NCBI GenBank assembly: GCA_022711175.1
Contig: JAKLFM010000021.1
Coordinates: forward strand, 1 to 44,747
DNA: 44,747 nucleotides
DNA from: Bacteroidota bacterium
Lineage (GTDB): Bacteria; Bacteroidota; Bacteroidia; Bacteroidales; UBA4417
Reading direction: 5' to 3'
In this document: in pieces, positions 23,760 through 30,219 of the stretch
How the letters are laid out: every line of letters begins with the position of its first letter
Position numbering within the stretch: position 1 is the first letter of the stretch
The notes under the pieces: generated by a model
The model's input: the letters and a program-made list of their open reading frames with translations, nothing else
Database searches by the model: none
Told to the model about the DNA's origin: nothing
Position numbers and translations under genes: made by a program

Positions 23760-24030
23760 AAGAAATAAAACCCTGGCATTAACAAAGGCTGTAAAAAATG
23801 GCGTGTGAAGTACATAAATATAAGCTCGTGACCCGTCCGCCGGAGGCTTATTGGCTGACAGCGTACAACCACGCAAACCGTCACTCTTTATAGCCTCAGT
23901 CGGTAGCACCAGTGTTGACAGGGAGTTAAGACCTAATGTCGTGTGAGTGTCATTAAAAAGTCGCTTAAAATACGGATAAAAGATTTGATACAATTTTAAG
24001 TTCAATATAATTTCGTGTATAATTTCAAAA

Positions 24031-24873
24031 ATGAATCAACCGGAATTTGGAAAAGAATTAATCAGAATCAGAAAGTCGAAAGGATTGACTCAATCTGAAC
24101 TTGCTGATAAATGTGATGTTTCTTATCGCACAATTCAAAGAATTGAAGCGGGTATTGTAACTCCAAGAAGTTTTACAATAAGAACATTATCAACAGCTCT
24201 TGATTATGACCTTTTAAAAGAGTACTCAATTGAACCAACAGCTAATCTAAAAATTGAGCCTGACAGATTCATTTTACGCAGATGGATGATTACACAAACA
24301 ATAGATTTATTTAACTTAAAAAAGAATACCATGAAAAAACTGTCAGTCTTAACTGTAATAACTGTTTTCGTAGCATTTGGACTATTTGCTTCTTCAAACA
24401 TGAGTATTGCTCAGGAGAAACCCACGCTAATAAATTTTTTAACAATTGAGTCAATGTCGAACGTTTCTCAAAAGGAAGCAATTAAAATAATTGGACATAT
24501 TAATACAAAAGCAACATATCATAACAAACCGCTTGATTTGATCAGGACTTATGCACAAAAATCAGAGCACAATTATGATTCATATGTTCATATAGCAAAA
24601 CTGGTAGGAAGTTTTGGATATTTAACCCAACCGGTAATGGAAATAGCAAATATTGTATTTATGACTCCTAAGGAATGTGATTTATTTAATGATATTGCTT
24701 CCTTAATCTTTTTAAATACGGGAATTAGTCCTAAAACTATTGTAGAATTAGCAAAAAAAGCAAGTGTGGCAAAGTCTGAAGAGGAAATTAACAATATCCA
24801 AGAGGAAATTGATAAGTATAATGCACAAGCAAAGTTTGCGACTCTGAATGATGCATTTAATAGTCAAAAATAA
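24031..24873 (+). CDS. XRE helix-turn-helix regulator with membrane anchor and exported domain
   Basis: A 280-residue protein. The N-terminus (~8-62) is a clear XRE helix-turn-helix (LTQSELADKCDVSYRTIQRIEAG). A single hydrophobic helix lies at ~104-122 and is followed by an extracytoplasmic domain of ~155 residues, helical and lysine-rich, that I do not recognise. The topology resembles membrane-bound one-component regulators such as CadC or ToxR, but with an XRE domain. The helix begins at an internal Met (M101, ATG at 24331) and looks like a cleavable signal peptide (ending near SIAQ), so a separate internal start, or fusion of two genes, is possible. The gene and its surroundings are more AT-rich than most of the window, a sign of accessory DNA. 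Confidence 0.75.
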   Translation: MNQPEFGKELIRIRKSKGLTQSELADKCDVSYRTIQRIEAGIVTPRSFTIRTLSTALDYDLLKEYSIEPTANLKIEPDRFILRRWMITQTIDLFNLKKNTMKKLSVLTVITVFVAFGLFASSNMSIAQEKPTLINFLTIESMSNVSQKEAIKIIGHINTKATYHNKPLDLIRTYAQKSEHNYDSYVHIAKLVGSFGYLTQPVMEIANIVFMTPKECDLFNDIASLIFLNTGISPKTIVELAKKASVAKSEEEINNIQEEIDKYNAQAKFATLNDAFNSQK

Positions 24874-25058
24874 TAAGAGAACAATAATAGTCAAGCTTCG
24901 TTAAGGCGCGAACTTTTCTAACCGAAGGTAATCCTTTCGCGTGGTATCCATTTGTTTTAAAGAATGGCATAAATCCCGATTTGCATTTAACGGATTAGCT
25001 TATTATTTTTACAATCGTTTTATAAATCAAAAGTATTCACCCAATCAACCAAACCATC

Positions 25059-25793
25059 ATGACCGATCCGAAAACCTTTGTAGCCAGCGACGAAGCAAAA
25101 GCCAAAGCCGGCCAGTTTCGCCTCTTCGCCATCCTGGCATGGCTTATTGCCATTGCCGGCGAAATCTTTGCCATTCTCAAGCTCATCCATAACGAAACCC
25201 TTGTTTGGCTTGTTGTTGCCATTGTTGTGATACTGATACTGGCGGTGGTGGGAAATTTACTGTGGAAAAAAGCCAACAGGCTGGATCCTCCGTCAGAAGC
25301 CAATAAAATTTCGTTTTTCCTCAAAAGCCAGTTGGGCGCCATTATGTCGGTGCTGGCTTTCCTGCCTTTGGTAATCCTTATCTTCACCAATAAAGATATC
25401 AACGGGAAAACAAAAGGCATAGCCGGGGCCGTTGCCGTGGTGGCTTTGCTTGCTGCCGGAATTACCGGTATTGATTTCAATCCGCCATCCATTGAGAAAT
25501 ATACCGACGAAATCAACGCCCAGACCGATTCACTAAAACAGATTACCAACGGCGTTGATCATGTATTCTGGACAAAAGAGGGCAATAAATACCACATTTA
25601 CCAGGATTGCTACCACATTAAGAACCGCGAGATATTTGACGGAACAGTAAAACAAGCCTGGGAAAGCCGCCATATTGAGAACGGAGAACTGTGCCTCACC
25701 TGCAAGGCAAGGGCTGAAAAGGAAAAAGCCGCATCTTCGGACAACCTGATTGACCAGGTGAAGGATGCCATCAAAGACGAAACTGCGAAATAA
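25059..25793 (+). CDS. Multi-TM protein with C-terminal Cys/His zinc-type motif
   Basis: A 244-residue protein with four membrane helices at ~20-42, ~48-70, ~92-112 and ~118-136. A C-terminal soluble segment carries KYHIYQDCYHIK...GELCLTCKAR. The H-x4-C-x2-H spacing with a later C-x2-C is the small putative metal-binding motif often found at the end of bacterial nuclease and envelope proteins (KYHxxxC ... PCxxC). Function unknown. A hairpin with T-rich flank follows the stop. The gene stands alone just before the IS110 region. Confidence 0.65.
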   Translation: MTDPKTFVASDEAKAKAGQFRLFAILAWLIAIAGEIFAILKLIHNETLVWLVVAIVVILILAVVGNLLWKKANRLDPPSEANKISFFLKSQLGAIMSVLAFLPLVILIFTNKDINGKTKGIAGAVAVVALLAAGITGIDFNPPSIEKYTDEINAQTDSLKQITNGVDHVFWTKEGNKYHIYQDCYHIKNREIFDGTVKQAWESRHIENGELCLTCKARAEKEKAASSDNLIDQVKDAIKDETAK

Positions 25794-25816
25794 GCGGGAG
25801 TTAAAACATTATTCAT

Positions 25817-25852
25817 CAAAAGAGGCTGCTTCGGAATGAGGTAGCCTTTATA
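25817..25852. terminator. Probable terminator after the multi-TM gene
   Basis: A hairpin with AGGCT and AGCCT arms is bounded by AAAA on the left and a T-rich tract on the right, 24 bp after the stop at 25793. Confidence 0.5.
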
Positions 25853-25907
25853 ATTAATGACTGATTTTTAATACGTTACTTCGGGATCTTAATCATTGTG
25901 AATAAGA

Positions 25908-25921
25908 GACTGTCTAAAATT
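25908..25921. repeat. Left copy of a 14-bp inverted repeat around the IS110 element
   Basis: GACTGTCTAAAATT here is matched perfectly by its reverse complement at 27654-27667. The pair brackets a 1,760-bp segment that holds only the transposase gene. IS110 elements usually lack terminal inverted repeats, so these may be sub-terminal IRs or the ends of a different older element into which IS110 inserted. No flanking target duplication is apparent. Confidence 0.65.
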
Positions 25922-25969
25922 AATTTGATGTGTTTTTATAAGTCTGTATCTCACTCTTCAGTCAGGTTG

Positions 25970-26042
25970 AGCGTAGTCGAAACCAACCCAAACTGCTCAA
26001 TCAGCTCCTTATAGGGTCGAACGAGAGCATTTCGACTGCGCT
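25970..26042. repeat. Imperfect inverted repeat overlapping the transposase stop codon
   Basis: AGCGTAGTCGAAA (25970-25982) and TTTCGACTGCGCT (26030-26042) pair at 12 of 13 positions. Short TTCGACTGCGCT-type elements are, as I recall, dispersed in many Bacteroidota genomes. The transposase TAG (26043-26041) lies within the second arm, so the element may have integrated into such a repeat. Confidence 0.5.
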
Positions 26043-27372
26043 ACCATTGACGTAAGTTCATATTTTCTTGTATATCAACTATTTGAAGATTTAGTTCATT
26101 AGCTTTTCGAATAATGAATTTAACCTGTTGTTGCTTTATTTTCTCTTCATATATTTTTACACCTTGTTCAACGAATTTCATGCCTTTTGAGAACATTTTG
26201 TAATACAATTCTGCTAATTTTCTTGCAGTTGCTTTGACAGCTATTGCTGCTCCTCTTCTTGCTTTTATTCTTCTTGCAAAAGCCCCCAATCCTGGTTGTT
26301 TGCTTATTAAAATACTTTGCGCAGCTTGTTTGAAAATTTGACCGGCTCTGGATACTGCTCTTTTCTTGCTTCGTTTATTGAACTTGCCAGATTGGTTTTT
26401 ACCAGGAGCAAGACCTAGCCATGAAACAAAGCATTTAACCGAAGGCCATTGGGTAATATCGTTACCAAGTTCTGCAGTTAATCGCAGAAAACTGTAATCA
26501 GTCATGCCAGGTAAAACTGTTGGGTTTGCCCCTTGAATGCCTAATAATAATTTATGCAAATCCTTAATCTCTGGTTTATTATGGCGTATCGGTTTAATAG
26601 GATTATCATCATTGCAATTCTTACCAGCCTTGCTATTGTATTCATGTAGAATCGTCTCTGCTTCTGTATCACATTTCTGCACTTGCCCCAGATAAAACAT
26701 ATATCCATCATAGGCTTGTTGTAATTCAAAAATATATTCATCCTTATAATTCCCTTCCAATGCCAGTATTATATCTCTTCCTTTTCTCTTTCTTAAACCT
26801 GATGTGCAATAACTAAGTAATACCGTTGCATCTCTTTCCCCCGACAGGATTGCCTGTATCATTGCAATACCACTTACACCGTGTATTTGTGAAAGAACTT
26901 CCGGTAAGCGTATATTCATTTGAATAAGTGCCTTCTGCATGTGTTGAACATGGGCTGAAGCCATCTGCAATTTATCTTCCCGCATCCGGGTATATACCCT
27001 TAATTTTCTTACCACATCCGGTGGGACAAAGCTCTTTTTGAGAAGCCCGTAGCTAAACAATTGTTGTATCCATTGACAATCCTGTACATCGGTTTTTCGA
27101 CCAGGAAGGTTCTTGCTGTCTGCCGGATTCACCAAGGTTACATCAAATCCCATTTCCTCCAGAATATCATAAAGTGTAATCCAATAAATACCCGTTGCCT
27201 CCATTGCTACATGGGTAATTTCAAATTCTTTAAGATATGCCCCTAATTCACGATAAGCGGCTGTAAAGGTCCTGAAACTTCTGACTGGCTGATGCTCCAT
27301 GGATACAAAAACCTTTTCACTGCCAATATCAATACCGGCGCAATTTGGAAAAATTTTACTCAAATCACTCAT
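26041..27372 (-). CDS. IS110-family transposase (DEDD recombinase)
   Basis: A 443-residue protein with the two IS110 domains. The RuvC-like N-terminal domain has D15 in AGIDIGSEK, E58 in AMEATGIYW, and D95/D98 in GRKTDVQDC, forming the DEDD set. The C-terminal Transposase_20 domain (~280-400) contains PGMTDYSFLRLTAELG and the SWLGLAPGKNQSGKFNKRSKKRAVSRAG segment with the catalytic serine region. IS110 enzymes excise and insert DNA with a structured bridge RNA. The reading frame is intact; residues ~240-275 look like an insertion, making it longer than the family's usual ~330-400. The stop lies within a dispersed-repeat-like sequence. Confidence 0.93.
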   Translation of the reverse strand: MSDLSKIFPNCAGIDIGSEKVFVSMEHQPVRSFRTFTAAYRELGAYLKEFEITHVAMEATGIYWITLYDILEEMGFDVTLVNPADSKNLPGRKTDVQDCQWIQQLFSYGLLKKSFVPPDVVRKLRVYTRMREDKLQMASAHVQHMQKALIQMNIRLPEVLSQIHGVSGIAMIQAILSGERDATVLLSYCTSGLRKRKGRDIILALEGNYKDEYIFELQQAYDGYMFYLGQVQKCDTEAETILHEYNSKAGKNCNDDNPIKPIRHNKPEIKDLHKLLLGIQGANPTVLPGMTDYSFLRLTAELGNDITQWPSVKCFVSWLGLAPGKNQSGKFNKRSKKRAVSRAGQIFKQAAQSILISKQPGLGAFARRIKARRGAAIAVKATARKLAELYYKMFSKGMKFVEQGVKIYEEKIKQQQVKFIIRKANELNLQIVDIQENMNLRQW

Positions 27373-27653
27373 AACACTTCACTATTTTGACAATGCAATA
27401 AGCTTAGGGTATTTTAGATGTTTAAAGTTGCTACCATGCGGGATATCATAAGATTCACCAATATTGCTTTCTATTTTACCCTAAAACAAAGCTCAATGAC
27501 AGGTTGAAACACTATTTGAATGACTGTTATGCTGCTCATTACATTGTTTGTTTGAAATACAAATTTAACGTCATGCCATATTGCTTTTTATGAAATAAAT
27601 TGCACCTCAATGAGACAGTTTCACGGGGTTCTTGAGCCAAATTTTTTCTTATA
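27373..27653 (-). ncRNA. Candidate bridge RNA region of the IS110 element
   Basis: This non-coding stretch lies directly upstream of the transposase start, inside the element. TTAGGGTA (27404-27411) and TACCCTAA (27477-27484) are perfect complements separated by 65 nt and could close a stem around internal loops. The position matches where IS110-group elements encode bridge RNA. I cannot assign the target- and donor-binding loops without the empty site and a structure model. Confidence 0.4.
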
Positions 27654-27667
27654 AATTTTAGACAGTC
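27654..27667. repeat. Right copy of the 14-bp inverted repeat
   Basis: AATTTTAGACAGTC, the exact reverse complement of 25908-25921. It marks the outer edge of the transposase-containing segment. The matching stops at 14 bp on both sides. Confidence 0.65.
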
Positions 27668-27686
27668 ACTAAATTCCACCTGCAAT

Positions 27687-27719
27687 GGTCAGCAGTTATG
27701 CCTTTTCGGCACACTGACC
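27687..27719. other. Hairpin between IS110 and the XRE gene
   Basis: GGTCAG (27687-27692) pairs with CTGACC (27714-27719), with an inner TGCC/GGCA stem. It lies downstream of the XRE gene on the minus strand and could end its transcript, although no T-run follows. Confidence 0.4.
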
Positions 27720-27758
27720 GGTTTTGCCAGTCCGGCTGCAATCAACTCAAGGTTGTCA

Positions 27759-27959
27759 TCAGTCGGTTTCCTCCAGTGAAAAAATTTCGTTCACCGCTTT
27801 GCCAAAATAAGCTGATAATTTAAGCGCCAGTATTGTCGAGGGTACGTATTTATTCAGCTCTATGGAGTTGATCGCCTGCCGTGTAACGCCTATTTGACGG
27901 GCCAGCTCTTCCTGCGTGATGTTTTTGATGGCCCTTTGAACTTTCAGGTTATTTTTCAT
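27759..27959 (-). CDS. Small XRE-family transcriptional regulator
   Basis: A 66-residue protein made up almost entirely of a Cro/CI-type helix-turn-helix (ITQEELARQIGVTRQAINSIE at ~14-34). Its C-terminal SAYFGKAVNEIFSLEE is typical of the YozG-like regulators that accompany a membrane protein gene. Its start overlaps the end of the upstream membrane-protein gene by 11 bp, so the two are translationally coupled. It probably represses its own operon by binding the inverted repeats at 28453-28503. Confidence 0.88.
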   Translation of the reverse strand: MKNNLKVQRAIKNITQEELARQIGVTRQAINSIELNKYVPSTILALKLSAYFGKAVNEIFSLEETD

Positions 27960-28428
27960 GGCTCAGCGATTTTTTGCTTTTGTAAAGAATGTAATAGAAA
28001 CGGATGATGAAAAATATGAGTATTGTGAACATATTGATAATCATCACGGTAAGAAATCCCATGTTGTAAAAAAGCAGAACGCACAACGCCAGGATGGCAT
28101 AGTTGAGATACACCGCCCAAACCAGCGATTCGAGCCGGGTTTTGGTAATGAATTCGTCTTCCTGCTTTTCCTTTGAGAAGGCAACCAGCAGGGCGCCTAT
28201 GATAAACAGGATGGCGGCAATTTCGTCGGTAATGTTATTCTCAATCATACCAGCCTTATTCTCACTGAGCCATCCTGTCGCTCCTGAATAAGCGGCAAAC
28301 ACCCGGCAGTCGAGAAACGATGCCTGGAAGTTGAAGAAAATCACGAAAAATCCCAGTATGGCCGATGGGATCAGAAGAATCCACCCGATACGTTTCATAC
28401 CGTGCGGAAAAAGAAATTGTGTTTTCAT
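27949..28428 (-). CDS. Four-helix membrane protein partnered with an XRE regulator
   Basis: A 159-residue membrane protein starting at the ATG at 28428. Helices are predicted at about residues 12-32, 68-85, 104-122 and 124-145; the C-terminus is lysine-rich. An upstream in-frame ATG (28464) is rejected because the -7 box at 28451-28458 lies downstream of it, so it would not be transcribed. Pairs of a small membrane protein and a YozG-like XRE regulator are common in Bacteroidota and Firmicutes and may sense envelope state; the role is unknown. It is followed directly by the regulator with an 11-bp overlap. Confidence 0.75.
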   Translation of the reverse strand: MKTQFLFPHGMKRIGWILLIPSAILGFFVIFFNFQASFLDCRVFAAYSGATGWLSENKAGMIENNITDEIAAILFIIGALLVAFSKEKQEDEFITKTRLESLVWAVYLNYAILALCVLLFYNMGFLTVMIINMFTILIFFIIRFYYILYKSKKSLSHEK

Positions 28429-28450
28429 GGCTTGAGATTTAAAGACGACA

Positions 28451-28458
28451 CAAAAGTA
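28451..28458 (-). promoter_or_regulatory. -7 box of the membrane-protein/XRE operon
   Basis: The minus strand reads TACTTTTG (TAnnTTTG), 22 bp before the ATG at 28428. It is overlapped by the operator-like inverted repeat, as expected for autorepression. Confidence 0.55.
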
Positions 28459-28503
28459 ATGCATATATTACTTTAAAGCAAGCATTAATTACTTTTTGTA
28501 ATT
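28453..28503. promoter_or_regulatory. Operator-like pair of inverted repeats
   Basis: Two perfect inverted repeats share the half-site ATTAC: AAAGTAAT-N6-ATTACTTT (28453-28474) and AATTAC-N5-GTAATT (28487-28503). The first overlaps the -7 box of the membrane-protein/XRE operon and the second covers the -33 region. They are probable binding sites of the XRE protein encoded in that operon. Confidence 0.65.
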
Positions 28504-28636
28504 TATATTTTTCTTTTAGTAACTTATTTATGTCTTTTATTGTGGAATCAGATAACTGAAATCTTTGCTTTTGCTATTTTCCGTGAAGTAGCTTCTCCCG
28601 GTATGCTTATCCTGTTTAACCAAAGAAATAACTCCG

Positions 28637-28644
28637 TAGCTTTG
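28637..28644 (+). promoter_or_regulatory. -7 box of the GIY-YIG gene
   Basis: TAGCTTTG matches TAnnTTTG, 34 bp before the ATG at 28679. No good TTTG is seen 20 bp upstream. Confidence 0.35.
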
Positions 28645-28678
28645 AGTTTACTATCCTTAGATCCTTATTTACAGTTAG

Positions 28679-29047
28679 ATGAAAACTCGTAAAGAACTCA
28701 AAGAAGAATACCGGCAGAAGATATTCCGTATGGGTGTGTTTAAAATTGTGAACAATACAAATGGCAAAATCTTCCTCGGCAGCACCACCGACCTCGATGC
28801 TGCCTGGAATTCACACCGTTTCAGGCTCAAAGCCGGGCTGCACGAAAACACCGCCTTACAAAACGACTGGAATAAATCGGGAGCTGAAAATTTTGCCTAC
28901 GAAATTGTGGAAGTAATCGAACTGAAGAATGAGGCAGAAACCGATCCCGGCAGGGAGCTTAAAGCGCTGGAAGAATTGCTGATGGATGAATTAAAGCCTT
29001 TCGGCGAAAACGGCTATAACCGGAAAAAAAGCAGTAAGCATGGATGA
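28679..29047 (+). CDS. GIY-YIG domain protein
   Basis: A 122-residue protein with a GIY-YIG fold at ~18-90: GVFKIVNNTNGKIFLGSTTD corresponds to the GIY and YIG strands (here GVF and FLG), followed by the helix with WNSHRFRLKAG and the later FAYEIVEVIE strand. The fold serves in homing endonucleases, UvrC and small stand-alone proteins. The GIY and YIG tyrosines are replaced by F or V, so nuclease activity is doubtful. Its stop overlaps the start of the DUF3795 gene by 8 bp, so the two are translated together. Confidence 0.8.
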   Translation: MKTRKELKEEYRQKIFRMGVFKIVNNTNGKIFLGSTTDLDAAWNSHRFRLKAGLHENTALQNDWNKSGAENFAYEIVEVIELKNEAETDPGRELKALEELLMDELKPFGENGYNRKKSSKHG

Positions 29048-29411
29048 GTACATGATGTCGTACTGTGGTTTGCATTGCAGAACCTGCCCTATTCACCTTG
29101 CAACGCTGGAACCTGACCAGGCAAAGCAGCAAACCATGCGGGCTTCGATTGCTCAGGAATTGTCGAAAATTTACGGCACAGCGTCACCGCTTAAGGAAAT
29201 ACCTGACTGCGATGGCTGTAGATCCTCAACGGGAGTTCTCTTCACAGGTTGTGCCGATTGCGGCATCAGGAAATGTGCCAGGGACAAGAACCTTGAAAAC
29301 TGTGCATTTTGTGAGAGCTATCCTTGCGGGATGCTACTGAAACATTATGTTTACGATCCTGATTCCCGAAAAAGGCTCGATGAGATTAGGATGAAAAGGT
29401 GCCAACCATAA
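29040..29411 (+). CDS. DUF3795 cysteine-rich protein
   Basis: A 123-residue protein with the DUF3795 pattern: YCGLHCRTCPIHLAT at the N-terminus, then CDGC, a CADCGIRKCA knuckle and the CAFCESYPCG segment. Twelve cysteines point to metal binding, probably zinc or an iron-sulfur cluster. Family members occur widely in anaerobic bacteria and archaea without known function. It overlaps the GIY-YIG gene by 8 bp. Confidence 0.85.
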   Translation: MDEYMMSYCGLHCRTCPIHLATLEPDQAKQQTMRASIAQELSKIYGTASPLKEIPDCDGCRSSTGVLFTGCADCGIRKCARDKNLENCAFCESYPCGMLLKHYVYDPDSRKRLDEIRMKRCQP

Positions 29412-29502
29412 TATTAAGAGTTAAGCTGTTTGAATTTTCACTATTCATGTCGTGTTTCAAATATTTCTGTGATCGACTGGTATATTCTCTTTAATTGTTA
29501 CG

Positions 29503-29530
29503 TATATTTGTACAACATTATATACGTATA
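29503..29530 (+). promoter_or_regulatory. Promoter and palindromic operator of the DUF6364/PIN module
   Basis: TATATTTG (29503-29510) is a TAnnTTTG box. TATACGTATA (29521-29530) is a perfect 10-bp palindrome one base before the antitoxin ATG, and TACGTATA recurs at 29500-29507. This arrangement suits autorepression by the ribbon-helix-helix antitoxin. Confidence 0.6.
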
Positions 29531-29531
29531 A

Positions 29532-29780
29532 ATGGACACAAAACTCACTCTTAGCGTAGACCGCGACCTTTTGCTCAAAGCCAAGGCCTATGCAAAAGAA
29601 AAAGGCCGCAGCTTATCTGACCTTGTGGAAAACTATTTCAAAACGCTGGTAAGTAAATCCTACACCGAACCGCAGGAATTATCGCCCAAGGTGAAGGAGA
29701 TGATGGGATCGTACAAATTGCCTGACGACTTCGACTATAAAAAGGAAATTTCCGATCGGATCACCGATAAATATCTTTGA
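29532..29780 (+). CDS. DUF6364-type antitoxin (ribbon-helix-helix)
   Basis: An 82-residue protein. The N-terminal TKLTLSVDRDLLLKAKAYAKEKGRSLSDLVENYF is a ribbon-helix-helix DNA-binding segment typical of DUF6364 antitoxins. The C-terminal half (PQELSPKVKEMMGSYKLPDDFDYKKEI) is the usual toxin-binding tail. It is 4 bp upstream of the PIN toxin gene. It should neutralise the toxin and, with it, repress the operon through the palindrome upstream. Confidence 0.88.
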   Translation: MDTKLTLSVDRDLLLKAKAYAKEKGRSLSDLVENYFKTLVSKSYTEPQELSPKVKEMMGSYKLPDDFDYKKEISDRITDKYL

Positions 29781-29784
29781 AGCG

Positions 29785-30198
29785 ATGGAACATGTGTTTA
29801 TTGATACCGATGTGATCATCGATTTCCTTGCCGGACGCCAGCCTTATGCGAAAGATTCAGCTATGCTTTTTTCACTTATTGAACGCAGGAAAGTGAAAGG
29901 ATATGTTTCTTCCCTGTGTTTCAGTAATTTGTATTATGTTCTGCGTAAAGCCGGTTCTCACGAAAAGGTGATTAAAAGCCTGAGAGATCTTGCTGAATGG
30001 ATTGAAATTGTAACCGTTGATGAGGCCATTATAAAATCGGCGCTGGCTTCTCCATACAGGGATTTTGAAGATGCCATCCAATACCATGCCTGTGTGGCAA
30101 CCGGAAAAATCAGTTATTTAATTACCCGCAATATCAAAGATTACAAAGGAGCATCACTGTCAGTTATGACGCCAGAATTATTTCTTTCAATGAAATAA
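29785..30198 (+). CDS. PIN-domain toxin (VapC-like)
   Basis: A 137-residue PIN-fold ribonuclease. The N-terminal FIDTDVIIDFLAGR gives the first acidic metal ligand (D7) plus D9 and D13. The central SSLCFSNLYYVLRK and the C-terminal DFEDAIQYHACVATG (further acidic residues) followed by YLITRNIKDYKGA complete the PIN pattern. VapC toxins cut tRNA or rRNA at defined sites. It forms a complete antitoxin-first module with the DUF6364 gene. It ends 22 bp before the convergent lutB gene. Confidence 0.92.
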   Translation: MEHVFIDTDVIIDFLAGRQPYAKDSAMLFSLIERRKVKGYVSSLCFSNLYYVLRKAGSHEKVIKSLRDLAEWIEIVTVDEAIIKSALASPYRDFEDAIQYHACVATGKISYLITRNIKDYKGASLSVMTPELFLSMK

Positions 30199-30219
30199 AT
30201 CTCGTTGACAATCTGAGTT

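Larger units (their letters stand above)
25908..27667 (-). mobile_element. IS110-family insertion sequence (boundaries tentative)
   Basis: The segment bounded by the 14-bp inverted repeats holds one IS110-type transposase gene. About 295 bp of non-coding DNA lies upstream of the transposase start (27373-27667) and ~130 bp downstream. In the IS110 group the long non-coding end encodes the bridge RNA that pairs with donor and target DNA; the upstream region here is in the right place and of the right size. The true ends depend on the recombination core and cannot be fixed from one copy. Confidence 0.6.

Noticed and set aside
23760..24030. Spacer between the HigA-like and XRE-TM genes
   Set aside because: I looked for attC-like, CRISPR-like and tRNA-like structure in this 271-bp stretch and found nothing convincing.
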